Positions 14,785 through 25,557 of a stretch of DNA of 64,000 bases are shown one piece after another; the stretch's first letter is position 1; every line of letters begins with the position of its first letter. This DNA comes from Schistosoma haematobium (Eukaryota > Platyhelminthes > Trematoda > Strigeidida > Schistosomatidae): assembly GCF_000699445.3 (NCBI RefSeq), contig NC_067197.1:5338152-5402151 (forward strand), in the 5' to 3' direction. A program made the position numbers and the translations under genes. The notes under the pieces were generated by a model, which was not told where the DNA came from, did not search any database, and saw nothing but the letters and a program-made list of their open reading frames with translations.

Positions 14785-15309
14785 GCTTGTTACCACTTGT
14801 GGAGGAACAGATGCCGTCCACAAGTATTCGCCATACAACTCTGTCCTCAACAATCCTTTCCAGTTCTTCCCACTTGATACACATTTTTTTCATATCTGCT
14901 TCCAATCCCCGACACGATGTGTTCCTTGGTCTTCCACTTTACCGTTTCTCTTTAGGATTCCATGTTAGGGTTTGACTGGTGATTCAGTTTAATGATTTCT
15001 TCTTCCACATCCATCGTGTTTTCTTGAAACAGGTTTGTCCGCTCCTACAGGAGGTTGTTACTGATCATATCCAGCATATGGACATTCAATATCTTACGTA
15101 GGAAACTGTCTAGAAATAATTGTAGTTTTTTTTATTTTGGATGTGGTAGTTCTCCAAGATTCAATTCCGTATAATAGAACTGTCTTGATGCACGTATTGA
15201 AGATTCTGATTTTGATATTGGCTGACGGTTGTTTTGAGTTCAATAGGTTCTCAAAACAACTCTCAGCCAATATCAAAATCAGAATCTTCAATACGTGTTT
15301 CAAGACAGT
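14785..15309. mobile_element. TAAG-LINE fragment, divergent, with foldback end
   Basis: Bases 14785-15245 are a minus-strand 3' fragment of a divergent subfamily (readable pieces: LLNSKQPSANIKIRIFNT, KTVLLYGIESWRTT). From 15250 the same sequence returns in plus orientation. The arms 15179-15238 and 15250-15309 form a 60-bp inverted repeat with about four mismatches and an 11-nt spacer. The inverted copy may come from twin priming with overlap or from template switching. The reading frames are broken. Confidence 0.8.
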
Positions 15310-15570
15310 GTACATGTATCCTACTATTACTGTTCATATTTGGACTGGAACTCATTGGATAGTTTAAATAATGGTGATGTTATTCCCTTAAAAAATGTTT
15401 TCCATTTGTTCTAATACACTTGATTGAAAGCGGTTTTTATTAATTAAAAGATCTTCAGAAATAATCAAGCTATTTATTCCTTTCTCTGGAATTTCATTTC
15501 CACATTGTACTTTGATAATCATGCACTTTCCTAAAATTTAGATGGTTCGTTATAATCATAGGGACAGGAA
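15310..15570. other. AT-rich spacer
   Basis: No feature recognised. Confidence 0.4.
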
Positions 15571-15574
15571 ATAT

Positions 15575-15650
15575 TCCGTGAGCGGGATTGTGGGTGTGCA
15601 CTGCTGAGGAGTCCCACAATAGGACGAAACGGCTGTCCAATTTCTCTATC
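15575..15650 (+). repeat. Family-C SINE core, truncated both sides
   Basis: Carries the linker GAGCGGGATTGTGGGTGTG and an intact-core ribozyme; both the tRNA-like head and the tail are lost. Confidence 0.7.
15598..15643 (+). ncRNA. Hammerhead ribozyme, core intact (family C)
   Basis: CTGAGGA and GAAA are intact. Stem II is GTCC / GGAC with loop CACAATA. Stem III is ACGG / CTGT with one G.U pair. Stem I is only partly paired because the 3' flank has diverged (CAATTT for CAGTGC). Cleavage is predicted after GTC at 15637. Activity is limited by stem I. Confidence 0.65.
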
Positions 15651-16029
15651 TATCTAGAGTTGACATTTGCACAATGGTAACAACATATGATACCAAGCTC
15701 ACGTATTTGTTAGATAGATCATGTAGTTGCTACATCTTCATGTTCACCGAATGAACATTACTGAAACCTTATTTATTAGTCACAGTATGATTCAAATCAC
15801 TAGTCTAAAGCGCTAGTCTTACATTTTTAAAAACTGCAATAAGTGGATGTCAATAAAGTCAGTGAACATCACATTTATAGTGTAATTATTAACCGATAAC
15901 ATTTAAAGGATTAATTAAAATAAGAATATATTGGACAGTTATATTGTTATCGGCTTAAATATCTTGTCAATACACCTTCCTGACTCTACACGTGATTGAG
16001 GTGGATAACATTTATTTACTTTGTTGATA
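15651..16029. other. AT-rich spacer
   Basis: No gene or repeat recognised. Confidence 0.4.
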
Positions 16030-16195
16030 TGCTAGATAGTTTGAAGGAGTCGACAGGAGAAACTCCTAGACCAAAGCATCTTGTCATTTAAGACTTTTTT
16101 GAAAGGTGCACCTGCAATCTTGAGGTAAGTGATACTACCTCTGTGATTTAAACTTGCGTCACCCAGTTTCATAGGTTAAGATGCAGGTGTACCTT
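16030..16195 (-). repeat. Family-B SINE, decayed
   Basis: Shows AAGGAGTCGACAGGAGAAAC (family-B end), AGGTGCACCTGCAATCTTGA and a GTCACCCAGTTTCA head piece. The ribozyme core is unrecognisable. Confidence 0.55.
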
Positions 16196-16544
16196 GTTGA
16201 CTAGTACCAACTATCATCAAACCCAGATCCAAAGTTTTCTAACAACAGCTTTCAACACATGTAATATATCAACTTGGAGTAGGCAATGTCGAATCACTTA
16301 AGCTATTGACTACATTGCGACGAAATTGATAGAATCCGATCATTACTATAGGATTAAACAAACATCAATACCTATCGAAGTATTTGTCGATAGGCATTTC
16401 ACATCAAGACGATATCCTGAAAAAATTACCAACATTACAGATTTGTTAAAAATATTCGCCATAAATCTGTATTAGAATCTAAATATTATCGTATCTATTA
16501 TGAAATCTTTAAATACTGATTATCGTTGAATGAATCTCGTGGAC

Positions 16545-16700
16545 AAATTCTTACTGAACAGTTTCTATCTATGATACTAATGAACATCAACTCTGTGATG
16601 CAAATACATCCAACTGAAGAGTCCCAAATAGGACGAAACGCACGTCAAACTGGATTTCACTGCTAGTCACTATCTATCTATGATACTAGTTTTTGGTCTA
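16545..16700 (+). repeat. Family-A (Sm-alpha-like) repeat
   Basis: Contains GAACATCAACTCTGTGATGC, a hammerhead with loop CCAAATA and the 3' flank TTTCACTGCTAGTCACTATC. These are the landmarks I recall for Schistosoma Sm-alpha hammerhead SINEs. The tRNA-like head is lost. Confidence 0.65.
16606..16656 (+). ncRNA. Hammerhead ribozyme (family A, Sm-alpha-like)
   Basis: Core CTGAAGA (N7 = A, allowed) and GAAA. Stem II is GTCC / GGAC with loop CAAATA-type. Stem III is ACGC / ACGT with one mismatch. Stem I pairs ATCCA with TGGAT but is interrupted by a three-A insertion after the GTC cleavage triplet. The core is plausible; overall activity is uncertain. Confidence 0.55.
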
Positions 16701-17187
16701 CAATTTATGCATAAATATTGATCAAGAGTTCTCATTTTATAAAAGAAAAAAATACTAAATTATTAATGATCTACATACGTAACAATTTTTTTGTACATAG
16801 TGATAAATTTTGACAAATATTGCGTAATTCATACAGATATGCATACGCACACACACACACATACACTACCAATGGATCATTGTCACCTTATATGACCTAT
16901 ACATCAAGTTATCTATCATTATTGATTGAAATATGAAGCAAAATTATGTTCTTTTTTAACTTAAAAAAAAATAAAGAAATAATCTAATCAATAGATAAAC
17001 AGTTACAAAACCCTTATTGTTCTCTCTCATTCTCTCTCTCTCTTTCCGGAAAACAATGACAAAAGTGAGTTATAAAATGAAATCATTATCATTCTTATGA
17101 CTTTTATGTTTTTTTATTTAACTGATAGTGTAAAGTTTGATTTTTTTCGATGTACACATCGTATAATCTTGTTGATACTTTGTTAAC
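16701..17187. other. AT-rich spacer with short CA and CT tracts
   Basis: No gene. A CACACACA tract lies near 16848 and a CTCTCT tract near 17025. Confidence 0.45.
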
Positions 17188-17580
17188 AATTGATTGATCA
17201 CTGGATGGTGATCAGTGTCATATGTATCAAGTCCTTCATAGTGCAGATCGAATGCTATCGATCATGTTGCAATGTGGCTCGACACTGCGGACACTATATA
17301 CTGAAATTAGATGGTGGTTGGAGGTAGTCGACAGGAAAAACTTTACCCGGGTTTCGTGCTACTTGACACTCGTCAGCAAGGTGTACCTGTAATCTTGAAA
17401 AAACTGATGCTCTCTGGCGGATTCGGTCTCATGTCATCCAGAGAGGTTAGCACTAGGTTATCAGAGCCCCGACTGACCTCCTTTAGGACTGAGATGTATT
17501 TACAAATGATTGATCACTAGATGGTGATCAATGTCATTTGTATCAGATCTTTCTTAGTGCAGATCGAATTCTATCAACCA
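17188..17580. repeat. Family-B SINE cluster
   Basis: Three joined pieces: 17188-17275 plus-strand leader (ATTGATCACTGGATGGTGAT), 17312-17465 minus-strand ribozyme and head, and 17494-17580 plus-strand leader again (TTGATCACTAGATGGTGATC). The minus-strand unit sits between two plus-strand leaders. It holds one ribozyme with an intact core. Confidence 0.7.
17331..17390 (-). ncRNA. Hammerhead ribozyme, core intact (family B)
   Basis: Core CTGACGA (N7 = C) and GAAA. Stem II is GTGT / GCAC with one G.U and loop CAAGTA. Stem III is the self-complementary ACCCGGGT, loopless. The cleavage triplet is GTA. The distal stem I is ACAGG / CCTGT. Same architecture as at 6796-6855. Confidence 0.75.
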
Positions 17581-17774
17581 AGATTTTTTCATTCATTTAT
17601 TGTTGTGTAAACAGTTCTAGTAAAATAAGACTACAGATTAGAAACGTTATCCTTATTCTAATAGAAAAATATGACTTAAATCAGTTTAAATTGTGATTTC
17701 GAAATAAAGATAACGATATTGAAAATCTTTTATTATTATTTCATTCCATGATGATTTTTGTTAGAGATTTTTCA

Positions 17775-17970
17775 ATAATAACTGATCTTAGTTAGGCCAC
17801 CATTGAAAACTGAGAACAATTGAACAATCGTTCCAACCTGGTATAGGACAGTTCAGCGGTTCGCATGCATCCAATACAATATGACGAAACGGCCGTCCAG
17901 TGCTTCCAGGTTTTCCATGATGGTCTAGCTTCGATGGACTCATGATCTTAACCATTGAAATTACTATAAT
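17775..17970. repeat. Inverted pair of family-C SINE pieces
   Basis: A degraded minus-strand piece (17775-17860) meets a plus-strand piece (17870-17970). The latter retains GACGAAACGGCCGTCCAGTG but lacks the CTGAGGAG half. Tails are outward. Confidence 0.65.
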
Positions 17971-17974
17971 ATCC

Positions 17975-18430
17975 ACAAAACCCATATGATATTAAAGAAT
18001 ATTTCGATTAAAAAGCTCCAATTTTATACATATAATGTGTTTTTTTTAATTTCAAGTATGACGCAATTGTTAGAAAAGGAATTTTTTGGCTGTCTAGTCA
18101 AAAATAATATCGAATTGATCTTATTTCTGTCGCCGACTTTCTTTTCTTTCGGTATCACTGACGTAAAAAGTACACTTGTATGTACAAATGCAGTAATGTA
18201 TGTATGTATCTATGTGAGTATGTGCGTGTAAGTTTATGTAGGTATGTATATTTGTGATTGTATCTTACTTAAAGACGATTGTCTTATTTGTTTTCATGTT
18301 AATCTAATTACGTATTTATAAATTAAACTATTAACGAATAAATAATTTTTACTGGGCTAAAACAAAATCTAATCACACATTGAACTAACATGTAATATAT
18401 CAGGGGGGAAAAAACTTTAACGTATATAGG
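17975..18430. other. AT-rich spacer
   Basis: Short TATG tracts near 18197-18250. No gene recognised. Confidence 0.4.
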
Positions 18431-18436
18431 TGATTA

Positions 18437-18545
18437 GTATCAGAATGGGTTTTTGTGGAGATTATAGTAATTTCAATAGCTTCCAGGGTTTTTTTTATGG
18501 TGGTCTAGCTGTAATTGACTCACGATCTCAACTATTGATATAGAG
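18437..18545. repeat. Family-C tail foldback
   Basis: A minus-strand tail end (GTGGAGATTATAGTAATTTC, 18437-18478) is joined directly to a plus-strand tail (18479-18545, GGTGGTCTAGCTGTAATTG). It is the minimal form of the tail-outward inverted layout. Confidence 0.65.
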
Positions 18546-18611
18546 GTGAGTAAATTCTCCCTCCTCAATATAAACAAGACTTCGGTTTTGTATTATTCTA
18601 ATGATTATCGT

Positions 18612-18884
<273 letters not shown>

Positions 18885-18917
18885 TCCATTTACGATATAC
18901 ATTATTTTCTGTGTAAC

Positions 18918-18929
18918 ACCTTAGATAGC
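18918..18929. repeat. Target-site duplication, left copy
   Basis: ACCTTAGATAGC, repeated exactly at 19501-19512 on the far side of the plus-strand LINE fragment. Confidence 0.8.
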
Positions 18930-19500
18930 ATCATCGATGAACAAGGAGGTTCAGATGCAGACGTAAAGGCGAGGACTGGCAAAGCAAGGGCCGCATTCCT
19001 ACAATTGAAGAACATATGGAATTCAAAACAACTTTCAACCAATATCAAAGTGATAATCTTCAATATGAATGTCAAGGCAGTTCTACTGTATGGAGCTGAA
19101 ACTTGGAGAACTACAACAACCATCATCAAGAAGGTGCAAGTATTTATAAATAACTGTATACGCAAGATACTCAACATCCATTGGCCGGATACCATCAGCA
19201 ATAGCCTTTTGTGGGAGAGAACAAACCAACTTCCAGCTGAAGAGGAAATTAGGAAAAGACGATGGAAATGGATAGGACATACATTACGCAAATCGTCAAA
19301 CTGCATCACGAGACAAGCCCTAACTTGGAATCCTGAAGGGAAGCGGAAAAGAGGAAGGCCAAAGAACACATTACGTCGGATAATAGAAGCAGATATGAAA
19401 AAGATGAATAACAACTGGAAGGAGCTGAAAAGGATTACCCAGGACAGGGTTGGATGGCGAATGCTCCTTCACGAGGAGTAACAGGCGTAAGTAAGTAAGT
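18930..19500 (+). mobile_element. TAAG-LINE, 5'-truncated, with target-site duplication
   Basis: An open frame begins at [16 protein letters not shown] and runs through [44 protein letters not shown] to the last turn of the element. The coding text GGCCTATGCT of sister copies is missing near the end (GWRMLLHEE then stop). The tail is GTAAGTAAGT. Only the post-polymerase C-terminal region is present, so no catalytic activity. A 12-bp duplication marks it as a single, recent-looking insertion. Confidence 0.85.
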
Positions 19501-19512
19501 ACCTTAGATAGC

Positions 19513-19855
19513 CGTTTTGTTGACAGTGAGGACTGTATACGATTGGTTTTTTAGTGTTTAATAATCCCCTCTATTTATTGTGATATTATTATCAATATTG
19601 GCTTTAGATTTTTGGTACAATATAAAATTCTCAGCACAATGTATTTCAACAAGATTCCATTTCTTACTTCTTGGTCGATCCTGACGATAACGTATTGAGT
19701 GATCGCCAGTTAGAAGTTAGCAGTTCAGTCAATCAACATCTAAATAATGAACATTCATTTGGCTACATATTGCCGGCAACCACAATATCTCTGATTGGGC
19801 TCTTTTGCAACTTGTACAACGAAAGGTTATACACTTTACAGAGACACACGTGAAT
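19513..19855. other. No recognised feature
   Basis: A short plus-strand frame (19671-19853) reads without similarity to anything I know and is probably chance. Confidence 0.4.
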
Positions 19856-19972
19856 AGGTTATATAATAAATAGCCATAACGATGTATTAAAATAAAAAAA
19901 ATTAGATAACTTGTTGAAATATCTAGATGGCAGGAACAGACAGTCCAACTATTCAAACAGCCTGCCATTAAT
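19856..19972. repeat. Direct repeat, left copy
   Basis: ATGTATTAAAATAAA, TTGTTGAAATATCTA, GGCAGGAACAG and CAGCCTGCCAT recur with changes at 20288-20394. The repeat ends in a match to GGCAGG...CCTGCC, an inverted motif. Type unknown. Confidence 0.55.
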
Positions 19973-20287
19973 TTAAGATAAATTATAATATATAATCAAT
20001 ATTTGACTAGGTTATATCAACCTGTAACACAAGTTGAATTTAAATTACACCTATTCTAGACCCACACGTTCCGGTCGTGCCTCCTGGATAGTAGGATTTG
20101 TCCCATGAAGTAACATAAGCGGTAAACTGCGTGATAGAGATCAGACTAAACAACCACTCGACCGATACCCATAAACGATTACAAATGCTACAAAGAAAAA
20201 TAGCACAGCTTTAACTGCAAAAACAGCTATTCCGCCCTGGTAGCTATGCCATGCTTCAATGTAGCCACTTCTCCAGACTCACCGGAA

Positions 20288-20394
20288 TAGATTATACCAT
20301 AATGATTTATTAAAATAAACAAAATTAAATAAATTGTTGAAATATCTAAGTGGTAGGAACAGGTAGCTCAAATGTTCAAGCAGTCGGCCATTTT
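20288..20394. repeat. Direct repeat, right copy
   Basis: Second copy of the ~110-bp repeat at 19856, about 430 bp away. The interval between is GC-richer than the flanks and could be the body of an old element. Confidence 0.55.
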
Positions 20395-21184
20395 CTATTG
20401 CTAGAATTTGATCGTATTTTGTAGATAGTGATTATTTGTCGAGTTTATGAATCCGAACATTTTTTTCAGTTTGAGTTTAATCACTGAAATGTAAGTGGAC
20501 TCTAGTATGAATGTTCATAATTGATTATAAACCCAGCTGATAAGTCCTTTAATAGGATAAAACAAACATCATATATTTCTCTACTAGCCACTATCTGAAA
20601 ATCTCATTCAGAGTGCATGATCTTTAACACAATAAATTACTCAAGAAAATCTATATATTATTTAGAAGAAATTTTATCAGTATGTACTGAAAAGTTCATA
20701 TTCATAGCACCTCGAAGGTGGCAGCTAATCATAATCATACATTCAGAACTTCAAATCTAGCAGTGAGTATGATGAATCCATTGATAAGAAATCTATTACT
20801 TATCATTCATAACTATAACTGATTTGTATGATGTAACCGATTTATTTGGCTACGAATTGCTTTTTTAAACCAATTCAAAGGGAGAGAGAGAGGAGGGAAT
20901 AGAATACAATAACATGACATAATGGTTGATAAGCCTTAATAACTTACATAATTTATCTAATCACTTTACCTGTTAAGTATCAGATAATACAACAATAAAT
21001 AATCTAGAAATCTTGATCTTTTATGTGTTATTAATCTCATTAAAAATGTAATCAGTAATCTAGGCGTAATAATTATCAGTTTAGGGTTGTGTGGAGAGTG
21101 TTGACTATCTTCATCATTCAAATCATCCATCGATCAATGTGATACCTGGTATTAATAGATTAGATGTTAGTTGTGTAGAAATAC
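20395..21184. other. AT-rich DNA with decayed family-A remnant
   Basis: A plus-strand family-A remnant lies at about 20530-20600 (CAGCTGATAAGTCC, GGATAAAAC, CTACTAGCCACTATC; core mutated). Otherwise nothing recognised. Confidence 0.5.
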
Positions 21185-21300
21185 ACTGCACACAAACATG
21201 GGTAGTATGATGGAAATGAGGAGGGTGTCATTGGCAAAGGGGATTCGAACCTAGGACCTTCTGTCTGGTGCATGAATACCCATCCTCTAAACTATTTGTT
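21185..21300 (-). repeat. Family-C head fragment, decayed
   Basis: GGGGATTCGAACCTAGGACC and GGTGCATGAATACCCATCC read as a reversed tRNA-like head. Confidence 0.45.
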
Positions 21301-21719
21301 GTTAAATTATTCAACTTGTTAGCATAAATTTTACTGATGAATTGTGTTAGTGGAACTTACATATTCAGTTTTACTTTAGTAAATAAACGTTATTCTGTAA
21401 CACTAAATTTCAAAGTTAGTTTCGACACTGGTGGATATTAATATAATTTAAAGATAGAATTCTATATTTTTTGTTCGTAAGGTTGTAGATTGCCATCACT
21501 GAGCGGTGTTATACTGTGATGAAATAACGATTCACTGATCACTCTCCAAGTTTTGTTGACTTATCAATTGATAAGTAAAGTAAATATTAACGGATTACCA
21601 TTATCTTAATTCTAAACACATCTTCACTAATGAGATAGTTTGCCGACGTTTCTAGTGATAATTATTCACGATTAGTTCAATTCGATAACATATCGGAAGG
21701 AAAAAAATAGATAAACAGA

Positions 21720-21955
21720 ATGAAGGTTTGTGGAAATTGTGGTGATTTGGATAGTTGAATTCATGAATCGATCAAAGCTAGACGATTATTGAAAATCTAG
21801 AAGCACTGGACGGCCATCTCGTTCTAGTATGGGACATCTCAGAAGTGGGCATTCATAGCCCCTCACGCGAGATTTGAACCCATGACCTTCGGTCTTGTGC
21901 AAGAATGCCTTACCCCTAGACTACTAAGCTGGCGTCTAACGATGTTAGTGTCTGA
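21720..21955 (-). repeat. Family-C SINE, near full length, dead ribozyme
   Basis: Tail, ribozyme region and complete tRNA-like head on the minus strand. The ribozyme has CTGAGAT and GAGA in place of CTGAGGA and GAAA. The head retains the B-box region (CATGGGTTCAAATCTCGCG). Confidence 0.7.
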
Positions 21956-22104
21956 ACTCAATTGATAATGCACAACCATTCATCCATTTTCTGAAGTAGA
22001 TACCTGCCTCTACCCAACGCGGTTTGGACTCTGCTGGACGCGGATTCTCTCTAGAACTCGATGAAATCCATTTTGAAGCTAATCACCAATCAGCACATAA
22101 TGAT

Positions 22105-22355
22105 TATCATCAGAACGGGGGGTTGTGGAGATTCTAGTAATCTGAATAGTTGAATTCATGAGTCAATGTAAGTTAGACCACCATCGAAAATCTGGAAATA
22201 TTGAACGATTGTTTCGTTCTAGCATGGGACTTGTTAGCAGTGAGCATTCATGATCCCGTATGAGAAACGAAACAGCCGTCTAGTGCTTTCAAGTTTTCCA
22301 TGGTGGTCTAGCTTCAATTAACTCATGATCTCAACTATTAGAATTTCTATTCAAT
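22105..22355. repeat. Inverted pair of family-C SINEs
   Basis: Minus-strand piece 22105-22262 and plus-strand piece 22263-22350 meet inside the ribozyme/linker, with tails outward. Both ribozymes are broken. Confidence 0.7.
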
Positions 22356-22359
22356 AATG

Positions 22360-22890
22360 ATGATAGTAATAGAAATATTGTTCCGTTTCAAATGTAATGG
22401 AATCAAAAGTGAAATAGATGAGGTCAAGTGGATGACATATTCATAATATAAGTGTGAATATATGTTAAAAAGGGGATGACAGCTAAGAAGAAGAAGAAGA
22501 AAAGTCCAACTATGTAATGTTTTACAATTATCTAACGTACATCATTTAATTTAATGTACATTGGTTAGATATCAAGTGTTATAGTACGAAACCCTTTAAA
22601 CCCGGGTAATCTTCTATTGAATTATCATGAAAGTTTTTAACAATGATATGTTTGACTATTAAGAATAAACACTTATTACATTAGAAATAAGACTATAGAG
22701 CTTTATATGCAAATGAAGGAATCAACAGAATAAGAACGATATGAATGAATATGATACTTGATCAAGAGAGGGAACAGTATATGAAATTATTATGACCATT
22801 ACACTTGTATTAATGCATTATCACACATATATCACATTTTACATTCTTTGACCTAAAACACTTTGGTAATTAATCATGCATATGAAACTT
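22360..22890. other. AT-rich spacer
   Basis: No feature recognised apart from a short AAG tract near 22488. Confidence 0.4.
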
Positions 22891-22894
22891 CTTT

Positions 22895-23240
22895 TCCAAA
22901 ATGGAGTTTTGTAGAGATTATAATGATTTTAACAGTTGAATTCATGAGTCAATCTAAACTAGACCACCATTGAAAACTTGTAAGCATTGGACAGCCATTT
23001 CGTTCTAGTATGGGACTTGTCAGTAGTGCATATCTATGATCCCGCAGGTTTAGTGGTTTAGAGGTTAAGTGTTCGCGCATGAGACCGAAGGTCCTGACTC
23101 TGAGTCACACGTGTGCGGTCGTAATGCACACTGCTGAAGTGTCCGATACTAGGACGAAACGGTCGTCCAATGCTCCCAGGTTTTTGTTGGTGGTCTAACT
23201 TAAATTGACTCATGAATACGACCATTAAAATTTTTTTAAT
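22895..23240. repeat. Inverted pair of family-C SINEs
   Basis: Minus-strand copy 22895-23045 (core CTGACAA, dead) and plus-strand copy 23046-23240 with head (TAGTGGTTTAGAGGTTAAGTG), a ribozyme with core CTGAAGT (dead) and GAAAC, and tail. Tails outward. Confidence 0.7.
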
Positions 23241-23471
23241 TTGATGAATAAATGACTTTATCAACGTCCAATGTATGGTTACATGATGATGTTTAATATT
23301 CACTTAGTTTCAATTTGTTTGATTTCCTATATTTAAGTCACTATAAATTTTATGTTTCAATGTAAAGTTAATGATTCAATTGCGATCATCAAAACACATA
23401 ATTATCCCGTTTCAATTTTATGCAGAAAATCATAATATAATGATAAATATCATGGCATAAGTATCTTTATC

Positions 23472-24405
23472 ATGGTTTGATATCCTTCTTTTCGGCTCGT
23501 CGGAACTTGTTCGTCCCCGTGAGTCTTTCTGGATAGAACATGGAGCATGTTTGCAATTGCTTATATTTTTGACTTCAATGCTTTGGCTGGTATATTGTTA
23601 GGTCCTGCTGTTTTTCCACTCTTTATTTGTCTGATAACCGCACATCCTGATTTCTTCGATAGTCGGTCTGTAGCTGCTGCTTCTATGTCCGATGGATCCA
23701 TTGGAGCTGGCCTATTCAAGAGTTCATCACAGTGTTTCACCCATCTGTTCCTCTGTCCTTAAATCTCAGTAATAATATTGCCTTCTTTATCTTTGACCGT
23801 TCTCTCTGGTTTACTATATTACCCTAACTGTTTCTTCGTCGTGTCATATAGCTGTTTCATATTTACTTCACTTGCAGCTTTTTCCGCTCTTCCACATATT
23901 TCTGCTTGTCGGCTCTAATGCTCCTCTTCATCTGCTTATTTGCTTCAGTGTATTCAGCTTGTGCCTTGACTTTCTCTATTCTTGTTCGGTTGATATTAAT
24001 TGCTGTCTTCTTGTTCTTACTTTCTTGAATCCTGTCCGGGGTTTCGATGGAGATCCATTCCTTGTGATGATGTTTCTTGTGGCACAGAATCTTCTGACAT
24101 GTTGAAGTTAGTGCTTGTTCGATTCCAGTTGTCCTCTATAATAGCTTCTTTCTCTTCTTTGAATAGATCTTTTAATACTTGTAACCTATTGTTGAAAGTT
24201 ATCTTGAATTGATTCAGTTTGTCAGTATGCGGAAGGAATGCTGTATTGAAGTTTTGAAATGTTGTTTGTTCAGTTGTCCATTGCTTCTTTAACTTCAGTT
24301 TCATCTTGATCACAACCAGATGATGATCTGAAGATATGTCAGCTCCTCTCTTGGTTCTCATTATCTTTCAAATGACCTTGTGAATTTTTTTAATGATGCA
24401 AATAA
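23472..24405 (-). pseudogene. TAAG-LINE internal fragment (endonuclease end to polymerase start)
   Basis: Minus-strand text corresponds to the region between the endonuclease SDHHLVV motif and the start of the reverse transcriptase. Readable pieces are RTKRGADISSDHHLVV, KLKLKKQWTTEQT and NNRLQVLKDLFKEE. Further left are remnants of the AGPNNIPAKALK-like polymerase N-terminal motif. Both ends of the element are missing and several frame changes are present. An internal piece without the 3' end suggests later deletion rather than a simple 5'-truncated insertion. Confidence 0.8.
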
Positions 24406-24660
24406 TATGATGTTAATCAAATGCAATAATATTGTCACAGTGACGTACTCTTTTTAATGTGGGTGTGTAATATAACACGAATCGTTGGGTTCCAATTTTT
24501 AAAAAAAATTTGATAAACGGTGTCCTTAGGATATTTGATTGTTCTGAGTTCGATTAGATGAATGATTATGAATACTCTATCTCAATTTGGCTCAAACTAT
24601 GTTGAAATAACTATTACAGTGAATTTAGGTTTCTATCAACTTTTCAGTTTACATCATTTC
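24406..24660. other. AT-rich spacer
   Basis: No feature recognised. Confidence 0.4.
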
Positions 24661-24664
24661 TTAG

Positions 24665-24805
24665 TGAAAACTACCCGAAATCCCAAGTTTGGGGAAATAT
24701 TGGGGAATTTCCCCAGATCTGGGGAAAATTTGGGGTTTTAGTGCCATTCCCCAAAAATTTCCCCAAAGTTTACTATTGTGGCTTCCCCAAAATTTCTCCG
24801 AAATG
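24665..24805. repeat. Cluster of GGGGAA / TTCCCC motifs
   Basis: About ten short blocks of TTTGGGGAAA or its complement TTTCCCC within 140 bp, in both orientations, in otherwise AT-rich DNA. It includes four GGGG runs on the plus strand (24690-24738) and four CCCC runs (24709, 24750-24786). The block could fold as nested hairpins or a G-quadruplex. Origin unknown. Confidence 0.7.
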
Positions 24806-25014
24806 GGTATTGTCGAATCTAAAATAATACGTAAATCTATCAAGCATAAATTTTAATCATTGTCGAAATAGTATTCATAGAGTTGTAATTCATAAAAATA
24901 ATCTATAGTAAATAGTTCATTAAGTATCTAACACTCTATGCCTTCTTCTGAACGAAATTAACTGAAATAACACTGTATATGTACTGATTATCCACTCTTT
25001 GTATTTAATCTAAT
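24806..25014. other. AT-rich spacer
   Basis: No feature recognised. Confidence 0.35.
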
Positions 25015-25175
25015 AGGTCCTGAGTTCAAATCCCATGAGGTTGGATTATGGATACACACTGTTGAGGAATCCCATATTCAGATGAGATGGCCGTTCAATG
25101 CTTTCAGATTTTTATAGTGGTCTAGCTTTAATTGACTTATGAATTCAACTATTCAAATTACTAGAATATTCAATA
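25015..25175 (+). repeat. Family-C SINE, decayed
   Basis: GGTCCTGAGTTCAAATCCC (B-box side), ribozyme remnant (TTGAGGAATCCC and GAGATGGCCG), tail TAGTGGTCTAGCTTTAATTG. Confidence 0.65.
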
Positions 25176-25557
25176 AAAAACCCTTTTTGAATTTATACTT
25201 ACTTACAGTGTTTGTTTTGTTTTGACAAATCTACTTTTCTTTTTAGATTATTATTGTTTTCTAGATTAACAATCATTTGATTATACAAGGTATATCATAT
25301 GATATAACTAATTGAAATTCTGGTTATCAATATTACAAGGTCAAGCCGAAGTTAATTCTATACAAATCATAGAAGAAAGAGTTTAAAGTTATTACATTTA
25401 GTTGTTTTCAAGATTAAAATATGCCGACAGTTGCTCTTTTCGCTATAACATACAAAACTTTTAATGTAATAGTGTAATAATACTAGTAACTAATTAGTTA
25501 GATGTAACACGAACGAAAGAAGAAAAAAAAAACGAAATGAAGATAGATGTGTTTTAA
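25176..25557. other. AT-rich spacer
   Basis: No feature recognised. Confidence 0.4.

Noticed and set aside
19671..19853. 60-codon plus-strand frame in a mixed-composition stretch
   Set aside because: No similarity known to me, no flanking splice sites of quality, and it lies near an unassigned direct repeat.
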